Translations under genes and position numbers: made by a program
Shown: piece by piece, positions 30,878-35,339 of the stretch
How positions within the stretch are numbered: position 1 is the stretch's first letter
How the letters are laid out: each line of letters begins with the position of its first letter
The notes under the pieces: generated by a model
The model's database searches: none
The model's input: the letters and a program-made list of their open reading frames with translations, nothing else
What the model was told of the DNA's origin: nothing
Source: Rhodospirillales bacterium
Lineage (GTDB): Bacteria > Pseudomonadota > Alphaproteobacteria > Reyranellales > Reyranellaceae
DNA: 35,339 bases
NCBI GenBank assembly: GCA_016185145.1
Contig: JACPOB010000095.1
Coordinates: 6,116 to 41,454, forward strand
Direction: 5' to 3'

Positions 30878-31426
30878 ATGCCGCGTCTGGCGCCGCTCGA
30901 CCTGAACAAGCTCACGCCCGAACAGAAGAAGGTGGCCGACGCGATCGTCGCGGGACCGCGCGGCGGCCTGCGCGGGCCGTTCGAGCCTTGGCTTCGGAGT
31001 CCGCATCTCGCCGACCGCGCCCAGAAGCTCGGCGAGTATTGCCGTTTCAACAACTCGCTGCCGAGGGATCTCAGCGAACTCGCGATCTGCCTGATCGGCC
31101 GGCATTTCAAGGCGCAGTACGAGTTCTACGCCCATGCGCGGCTCGCCAAGGAGGCCGGACTGTCCGAAGCGATCGTCGAGGCGATCCGCACGCGTCAGTC
31201 GCCGCCCTTCACGCGCGACGTCGAGAAGATCGTCTACGACTTCGTCACCGAGTATCTCGCGACCAACCGCGTCGCCCAGGCCAACTACAAGCGCGCCGTC
31301 GACGCCTTCGGCGAGCAGGGCGTCGTCGATCTGGTGGGCGTGTGCGGCTACTACATGCTGGTGTCGATGACGCTCAACGTCTTCGAGATGCCGCTGCCGC
31401 CGGGCGAGCCGGAACCCCTGGCCTAG
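30878..31426 (+). CDS. Carboxymuconolactone decarboxylase (CMD) family protein
   Basis: A 182-residue all-helical CMD/AhpD-fold protein. The core is LRSPHLADRAQKLGEYCRFNNSLPRDLSELAICLIGRHFKAQYEFYAHARLAKEAGLSEAIVEAIRT, closely following the CMD consensus (SLPxRLxELAIL...AQYExxxHxxxAxxxGL). The AhpD Cys-x2-Cys redox pair is absent, so peroxidase activity is unlikely; some relatives decarboxylate gamma-carboxymuconolactone in aromatic breakdown, others have unknown roles. AAGGA lies nine bases before the ATG. It is downstream of the secreted unknown and 12 bases before the LysE exporter. Confidence 0.88.
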   Translation: MPRLAPLDLNKLTPEQKKVADAIVAGPRGGLRGPFEPWLRSPHLADRAQKLGEYCRFNNSLPRDLSELAICLIGRHFKAQYEFYAHARLAKEAGLSEAIVEAIRTRQSPPFTRDVEKIVYDFVTEYLATNRVAQANYKRAVDAFGEQGVVDLVGVCGYYMLVSMTLNVFEMPLPPGEPEPLA

Positions 31427-31438
31427 GGCCGACCGCCC

Positions 31439-32062
31439 ATGAGCTTCCTGCTCTTCCTGGCGGCGGCGTCGATCATCGCGCTGTCGCCGGGCCCGGGCAT
31501 CTTCTACGTCGCCGCGCGCACGCTGGCCGACGGCCGCAGCGTCGGTCTGGCGTCGAGCCTGGGTACGGGCATCGGCGGGCTGGTCCATGTCGCGGCCGGC
31601 GCCGTCGGGGTATCGGCGCTGGTGCTCGCGAGCGCCGAAGCCTTCACCATCCTCAAGATCGCGGGCGCCCTCTACCTGATATGGCTCGGCATCAAGACGG
31701 CCCGCGAGGCCCGCTTCGACATTGTCGCGGCGGCGCGCGGGGCAAGCGTCGGCCGCGCCTTTCGCGACGGCATTTTCGTCGAGGCCCTGAACCCCAAGAC
31801 GGCCGCCTTCTTCCTCGCCTTCCTGCCGCAGTTCGTCGACCCCAACCTCGGCGCGGTGTGGCTGCAGTTCTTCGTGCTCGGCCTGGTCTCGGTGTTCCTC
31901 AACACTGCCGTCGATGTCGTCGTGGCGTTCATGGCCGCGCGCGCCCGCTCGGCGGCGCTCGCCCGGCCGTCGCTGCTTGCCCGCCTGCGCATCGGCGCCG
32001 GCACCGCGATCGCAGGTCTCGGTTTGGCGCTGCTGTTCGCACGCCGGCCTGTCACTCCATAA
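31439..32062 (+). CDS. LysE/RhtB-family amino acid exporter
   Basis: A 207-residue inner-membrane protein with about six helices. The start FLLFLAAASIIALSPGPGIFYVAARTLADGRSVGLASSLGTGIGG carries the family signature SPGPxxxxVxxxxLxxGxxxGxxxxxGxxxG, and GALYLIWLGIKTAREA plus EALNPKTAAFFLAFLPQFVDP match the middle of LysE/RhtB/CadD proteins. Such transporters export basic or neutral amino acids, homoserine or their analogues; the substrate here is unknown. It is the last gene of the run from 29498, and its stop codon lies only three bases from the stop of the convergent sigma factor fusion, at a GTCATCCCGA repeat. Confidence 0.92.
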   Translation: MSFLLFLAAASIIALSPGPGIFYVAARTLADGRSVGLASSLGTGIGGLVHVAAGAVGVSALVLASAEAFTILKIAGALYLIWLGIKTAREARFDIVAAARGASVGRAFRDGIFVEALNPKTAAFFLAFLPQFVDPNLGAVWLQFFVLGLVSVFLNTAVDVVVAFMAARARSAALARPSLLARLRIGAGTAIAGLGLALLFARRPVTP

Positions 32063-32064
32063 TT

Positions 32065-32077
32065 GTCATCCCGAGCG
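32065..32077. repeat. GTCATCCCGAGCG repeat end at the sigma-fusion stop
   Basis: GTCATCCCGAGCG is identical to the outer end of the long palindrome at 20082-20196 read in reverse (CGCTCGGGATGAC). Here it lies at the junction of two convergent genes and supplies the TGA stop (32068-32066) and last residues (RSG) of the sigma/anti-sigma fusion. Confidence 0.6.
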
Positions 32078-33013
32078 GCCGAGCACGACCAGGAGTGCGA
32101 CGACGACCGCGGCCAGACCGCCGGCGGTGACCTGCCAGAGAAGCGGGCGGGCAAACGAGACGCGACTGCCCTTCACGCCTTGCTCGATACGCCTCCAGAC
32201 GGCGGGAGGCGGCGCCTGGTCGGGCAGGAACTCGGTGAGCATGGCGAGCTTGGTCTCCCAGAGATCGGCGGCACGACAATAGCGCGCATCGCGCTCCCGA
32301 CGTCGCTCGAAGCCGAGCCGGGCCGCGCCCTGCAAGCTGCCGACCGCGTAGTCCGCCGCCACCAGCCCGCGCCAGTCGGTGGCGGTCTCCTGGCCGAGGC
32401 ATTGACCCATCTTCGCCAATCCACGACGAACCCAGCTCTTGGCCGTGCCGAGCTGCACGTCGAGCCGCTCCGCGAGTTCCCGGTGGGTGAGGCCTTCGAA
32501 ATAGACCATCGCCACCGACCGGCGATGGTTCAGCGGCAGGCTGGTCAGGCAGGCATTGACGCGCCGCGCCTCCTCGCTGCGCAGCACCTGGGCGGCGGGA
32601 TCGGGAGCGTCCGAAGGCAGGTCCTCGTCGAGGCCGGTGCTTCCCGCCTCGTGCCTCGCCGCGCGTGTGCGTGCCGACAGGGCGCGGTTGCGCACGATCC
32701 TGATCAGCCACGCATACGCCGGCCCCTTGGCCGGATCGTATTGATGCGCCGAGCGCCAGATGCGCAGGAAGGACTCCTGCAGCACGTCCTCGGCCAGGTC
32801 GGCGCGGCCCGCCACGCGGCGGGCAACGGCGAACAGCCTGCCGCCCATCAGCTCGTAGAGCCGCGCGAAGGCACGCTCATGGCCGGTGGCGATTTCCGCC
32901 AGCAGCGATGCCAACGGATCGAACGCCTCGGGCGTGACCGTCGGCGGCGGTGATCGCGGCACTGTCGGGTGCTGGCCAGCCGGCACGGAGCCGAGCTTCA
33001 GAATCTCGACCAT
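32066..33013 (-). CDS. ECF sigma factor fused to a truncated RskA-like anti-sigma domain
   Basis: A single 315-residue frame. Residues about 45-112 are sigma region 2 (FARLYELMGGRLFAVARRVAGRADLAEDVLQESFLRIWRSAHQYDP) and 145-202 region 4 (LTSLPLNHRRSVAMVYFEGLTHRELAERLDVQLGTAKSWVRRGLAKM), together an ECF sigma of the RpoE/SigK-like type. Without a stop it continues into WRGLVAADYAVGSLQGAARL...WETKLAMLTEFLPDQAPPPAVWRRIEQGV (about 213-280), an RskA-type anti-sigma domain, and one membrane helix (LLWQVTAGGLAAVVVALLVVLG, 291-312), then ends. The extracytoplasmic RskA domain is missing. CAGGAG (32392-32387) stands where the anti-sigma gene's ribosome site would be, but the expected start codon is absent. 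GGAGAGG precedes the ATG at 33013. The gene is divergent from the ferritin-like gene. Confidence 0.85.
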   Translation of the reverse strand: MVEILKLGSVPAGQHPTVPRSPPPTVTPEAFDPLASLLAEIATGHERAFARLYELMGGRLFAVARRVAGRADLAEDVLQESFLRIWRSAHQYDPAKGPAYAWLIRIVRNRALSARTRAARHEAGSTGLDEDLPSDAPDPAAQVLRSEEARRVNACLTSLPLNHRRSVAMVYFEGLTHRELAERLDVQLGTAKSWVRRGLAKMGQCLGQETATDWRGLVAADYAVGSLQGAARLGFERRRERDARYCRAADLWETKLAMLTEFLPDQAPPPAVWRRIEQGVKGSRVSFARPLLWQVTAGGLAAVVVALLVVLGRSG

Positions 33014-33054
33014 CTAAAACCTCTCCAGCCCCTATACCCCGCGATCGCGCCTTT

Positions 33055-33161
33055 GGATGCAGCACGACGTCCTGCATCGATGCATGGCCGGGCCACGCGG
33101 CCCCCTGCATCCGATCCGGCCCCTCCCGGGGTTCCCCGGGCAGCGAGTGACATCCTGTCAG
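33055..33161. promoter_or_regulatory. Palindrome-rich divergent region between the sigma fusion and the ferritin-like gene
   Basis: Within this 173-base divergent gap are GGATGCAG (33055-33062) and its complement CTGCATCC (33105-33112) enclosing a perfect 12-bp palindrome TGCATCGATGCA (33073-33084), then CCCGGGG-TT-CCCCGGG (33126-33141) and TGACA-TCC-TGTCA (33149-33161). On the minus strand GGGGAACCCC holds a GGAAC that could be an ECF -35 element for self-expression. No single promoter can be fixed; the region is clearly dense in symmetric sites. Confidence 0.5.
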
Positions 33162-33186
33162 CCGCCGCTTCCGAAGGAGGATTACG

Positions 33187-33774
33187 ATGGCCATCACCAC
33201 CCCCAGCAACGATCTCGTCAAGCCGCCCCGGCGCGGCTTCCTGTCCGGGTTCGGCAAGACCGCGCTGTCGGCGTCGGCTGTCGCCCTGTTGGCCGGCCAC
33301 GAGCGCCTGGCGCTGGTCGGCCCGGCTTCGGCCCAGACGGCCAACAACGACGTGACGATCCTGAACTCCGCGCTGGGCGCCGAGCAGCAGGCGATCGCGG
33401 CCTATCAGCTCGGGGCCGAGTCCGGCCTGCTGCAGAAGCCGGTGCTCGATCTCGCCGTGCAGTTCCAGGGGCACCACAAGCAACATGCCGATGCGCTGGC
33501 CAAGGCGGTGCAGAAGCTCGGCGGCAAGCCGGTCACGCCGCCGGCGAGCTACGCCTTCCCCAAGGACAAGCTCAAGTCACAGAACGACGTGCTGGCCTTC
33601 GCCGCCGGGCTCGAGAAGGGTGCGGTCAGCGCCTATCTCGGCGCCGTTCCGATCTTCACCGACCGCGAGCTCGCCAAGGTCGCCGCCTCCATCCTGGGTG
33701 ACGAGGCCATGCACTGGGCCGTGCTGCGCCATGCGCTCGGCCAGAACCCCGTGCCCGACGCGTTCGTGTCCTAG
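33187..33774 (+). CDS. Tat-exported ferritin-like domain protein
   Basis: A 195-residue protein. The leader has a twin-arginine motif, PPRRGFLSGFGKTALSASAVALL (from 13), with cleavage after PASA, so it is folded before export to the periplasm. The mature part is a four-helix ferritin-like domain with acidic/histidine positions E66 (GAEQQAIAAY), H96/H97/H100 (GHHKQHADAL), E143 (GLEKGAVSAY) and E173-x2-H176 (GDEAMHWAVLRHAL), compatible with a di-iron site. The family (Ferritin_2/DUF4439-like) is often found beside ECF sigma factors; its reaction is not known. AAGGAGG gives a very strong ribosome site. The cytochrome gene begins 2 bases after its stop, implying coupled translation. Confidence 0.87.
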   Translation: MAITTPSNDLVKPPRRGFLSGFGKTALSASAVALLAGHERLALVGPASAQTANNDVTILNSALGAEQQAIAAYQLGAESGLLQKPVLDLAVQFQGHHKQHADALAKAVQKLGGKPVTPPASYAFPKDKLKSQNDVLAFAAGLEKGAVSAYLGAVPIFTDRELAKVAASILGDEAMHWAVLRHALGQNPVPDAFVS

Positions 33775-33776
33775 AC

Positions 33777-34160
33777 ATGAAGAGCCCCGGCGTCCTGCTC
33801 GCCGCGCTGCTGCTCGCCGCGTCCGCCGCCCGCGCGGCGGACGGCGATGCGACCCGCGGAGAAACCATCTACCAGCGCTGCCTTGCCTGCCATTCGCTGG
33901 AGCACGACCGCGTCGGCCCGCGCCATTGCGGGCTGTTCGGGCGCAAGGCCGGCAGCCTGGCGGGCTACGCCTACTCGCCGGCCATGAAGAAGTACGGCGT
34001 CACCTGGAACGAGGAGACCCTGGACCGCTTTCTCGAGAATCCGCTCAAGATCGTGCCGGGAACCAAGATGGGATATGCCGGCATCAAGGATCCGCAGGAA
34101 CGCGCCGATCTCATCGCCTACCTCGGGCAGGCGACCCGGGATTCGACGGTCTGCAAGTAG
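33777..34160 (+). CDS. Class I c-type cytochrome
   Basis: A 127-residue periplasmic cytochrome c. Signal peptide 1-20 (MKSPGVLLAALLLAASAARA), then DGDATRGETIYQRCLACHSLEHDRVGP with the haem attachment C35-x2-C38-H39 and the distal methionine in PGTKMGYAG (M98), followed by the C-terminal helix RADLIAYLGQAT. It belongs to the cytochrome c2/c550 type. Two additional cysteines, C51 in RHCGLFGRK and C126 at the end (TVCK), are not standard and could form a disulfide. There is no ribosome site of its own; it starts two bases after the ferritin-like gene, suggesting that the two proteins work together, for example with the cytochrome carrying electrons to or from the di-iron protein. Confidence 0.9.
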   Translation: MKSPGVLLAALLLAASAARAADGDATRGETIYQRCLACHSLEHDRVGPRHCGLFGRKAGSLAGYAYSPAMKKYGVTWNEETLDRFLENPLKIVPGTKMGYAGIKDPQERADLIAYLGQATRDSTVCK

Positions 34161-34166
34161 AGCGGA

Positions 34167-34943
34167 TTACTCCTCGAAGATCGCTACCGCGCGCGTCCAG
34201 CCGGCGGACGCGCCTCGGATCTTGTGCGGGAAGCAGGCGATGGTGAAGCCGTCGCCAGGCAGCGCCTCGAGATTGTGCAGCTTCTCGAGGTGGCAGTAGC
34301 CGATGTGCCGGCCGGCCTTGTGGCCCTCCCAGATGATCGAGGGATCGTGGTCCTTGGCCCACTTCTGGGCAGTCCAGTAGAACGGCGCGTCCCAGCTCCA
34401 GGCGTCGGTGCCGGTGAGCCGGATGCCCTTCTCGAGCAGGAACATGGTGGCGTCGTAGCCCATGCCGCAGCCGGCATTCACGTAGTCGTTGTTGCCGTAG
34501 CGCGAGCCCGCGCGCGTGTTGACCACGACGATCTCGAGCGGCTTCAGCTCGTGGCCGATCCGCTCGAGCTCGTCCTCGACTTCCCTGGCGGTGATGACGT
34601 GGCCGTCCGGCTTGTCGCGGAAGTCGAGCTTCACGCCGGGCTGGAAGCACCATTCGAGCGGCACCTCGTCGATGGTGATGGCGCGTTCGCCCTTGTTCAT
34701 CGTCGGATGGAAATGATAGGGCGCGTCGAGATGCGTGCCGTTGTGGGTCGAGAGATTGACGTTCTCGACCGCCCAGCCCTGGCCGTCGGGCAGGTCCTCT
34801 TTCCTGAGGCCGGGGAAGAAGCCGGCGATCTGGCCGGCCGTATCCTCGTGCTTGTGGTACTGGATCTTGGGACCGAACGGCGGAGGATCGGAGATGACGT
34901 CGTTCTCGAGATAGATCGAAAGATCAACAAAGCGACGCGGCAT
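34167..34943 (-). CDS. Cyclase-family metal-dependent hydrolase
   Basis: A 258-residue protein of the cyclase/kynurenine formamidase fold. The metal-binding signature HxGTHxDxPxH is complete in STHNGTHLDAPYHFHP (H67, H71, D73, H77). FVDLSIYLENDVISDPPPFGPKIQYHKHEDT at the start and GTDAWSWDAPFYWTAQKW later are typical of a long-chain subgroup distinct from KynB. Family members hydrolyse cyclic or N-formyl amides, such as isatin or formylkynurenine; the substrate here is unknown. GAGG lies about ten bases before the ATG at 34943, and the SGNH hydrolase gene upstream ends 11 bases away, so one operon is likely. Its stop converges on the cytochrome gene, 6 bases apart. Confidence 0.88.
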   Translation of the reverse strand: MPRRFVDLSIYLENDVISDPPPFGPKIQYHKHEDTAGQIAGFFPGLRKEDLPDGQGWAVENVNLSTHNGTHLDAPYHFHPTMNKGERAITIDEVPLEWCFQPGVKLDFRDKPDGHVITAREVEDELERIGHELKPLEIVVVNTRAGSRYGNNDYVNAGCGMGYDATMFLLEKGIRLTGTDAWSWDAPFYWTAQKWAKDHDPSIIWEGHKAGRHIGYCHLEKLHNLEALPGDGFTIACFPHKIRGASAGWTRAVAIFEE

Positions 34944-34954
34944 GATGGGACGCC

Positions 34955-35339
34955 TCAAGGACCGTTGAGCGAATTCAGGATCGACCGGGTCAGGAGCCTG
35001 CCGATGCACTTCTGGCCGAAGTCGTTGAGATGCAGGCCGTCGAGCTGGACGAACTGGGCATAGGGCATGCCGTCCTGGTACCAGCCGCGCATGATGTCGA
35101 AGCGGCGAAACAGGCCGGCATCGTACTCCTTGGCCGCCGCGGCCATGGCCCTTTCATAGGCTTCCTTGTCCGGCGCGGCGACGACGGCCGGCACGTACTG
35201 CAGGTTCATCAGCACGAAATCCGCGCCCAGCGACCGGCCGAGCGCCAGGCCGTTGCGCAGCCAGCGCGTGAACTTGTCGATCGGCATCTGGCGGATGGCG
35301 GCATTGGTGCCGGTCTGCCACACCACCAGCGAGGCCGGA
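34955..35339 (-). CDS. SGNH/GDSL-family hydrolase, 3' part (cut by window end)
   Basis: The frame is open to the end of the window, so only the C-terminal ~127 residues are seen. VVWQTGTNAAIRQ corresponds to the block III Gly-x-Asn (TGTNA) of SGNH hydrolases, LGADFVLMNLQYVPAV follows, and LDGLHLNDFGQKCIGRLL carries the block V Asp-x2-His catalytic pair. The nucleophile GDS block must lie upstream, outside the window. Such enzymes are esterases or polysaccharide deacetylases, often exported. It precedes the cyclase-family gene by 11 bases on the same strand. Confidence 0.82.
   Translation of the reverse strand, partial: PASLVVWQTGTNAAIRQMPIDKFTRWLRNGLALGRSLGADFVLMNLQYVPAVVAAPDKEAYERAMAAAAKEYDAGLFRRFDIMRGWYQDGMPYAQFVQLDGLHLNDFGQKCIGRLLTRSILNSLNGP

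Overview
The window is GC-rich (roughly two-thirds G+C by eye), densely coded chromosomal DNA of an alphaproteobacterium. The strongest pointer is a SAM-II riboswitch in front of metZ, an RNA class typical of Alphaproteobacteria. Gene families are those of a versatile soil or freshwater heterotroph (amine and amino-acid catabolism, acyl-CoA and aromatic-acid chemistry). A Reyranella- or Bradyrhizobium-like source is only a guess. I see no rRNA, tRNA, CRISPR array, prophage or transposase.

Left part (1-10.2 kb): a class III amine/omega-amino-acid aminotransferase, a DCC thiol-disulfide protein, a two-domain GNAT acetyltransferase, a TMADH/N-methylproline-demethylase-like FMN/Fe-S/FAD oxidoreductase, a type II haloacid dehalogenase, a PuuB-like FAD amine oxidase, a cystathionine gamma-synthase-family PLP enzyme and a family 5 periplasmic binding protein. 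Together they suggest uptake and oxidation of N-methylated or other amines and amino acids, with no single pathway proved.

Middle (10.2-20.1 kb): mostly minus strand. TetR regulator (with a strong tandem operator), AidB-like acyl-CoA dehydrogenase, SDR, a frameshifted bicupin and the stump of an acyl-CoA ligase form a partly decayed catabolic operon. Quinone oxidoreductase and O-methyltransferase genes follow. Next come argE, folE and apaG, and an unusual CDF-family protein that lacks canonical metal ligands.

20-26.5 kb: PaaI thioesterase divergent from a MarR regulator; tenA; metZ with a SAM-II riboswitch and an intrinsic terminator in its leader; a Phd/PIN toxin-antitoxin pair with a double palindromic operator; an acetolactate-synthase-like ThDP enzyme preceded by a decayed NIPSNAP gene.

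26.5-35.3 kb: an RRM protein with a long glycine/RGG tail and a textbook terminator; a DUF1194 VWA-like secreted protein; an ABHD18-like hydrolase; a class II aldolase family gene followed by a secreted unknown, a CMD-family protein and a LysE exporter. Then comes the most unusual gene: an ECF sigma factor fused in one reading frame to an RskA-like anti-sigma domain and one membrane helix, ending inside a dispersed repeat. Divergent from it are a Tat-exported ferritin-like protein and a c-type cytochrome. The window closes with a cyclase-family gene and a partial SGNH hydrolase.

Many intergenic gaps, especially between convergent genes, hold long palindromes. Several share the ends CCGGACCGCG / CGCGGTCCGG around variable but still self-complementary centres. 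They look like a dispersed palindromic repeat family, and a second family starts GTCATCCCGA.
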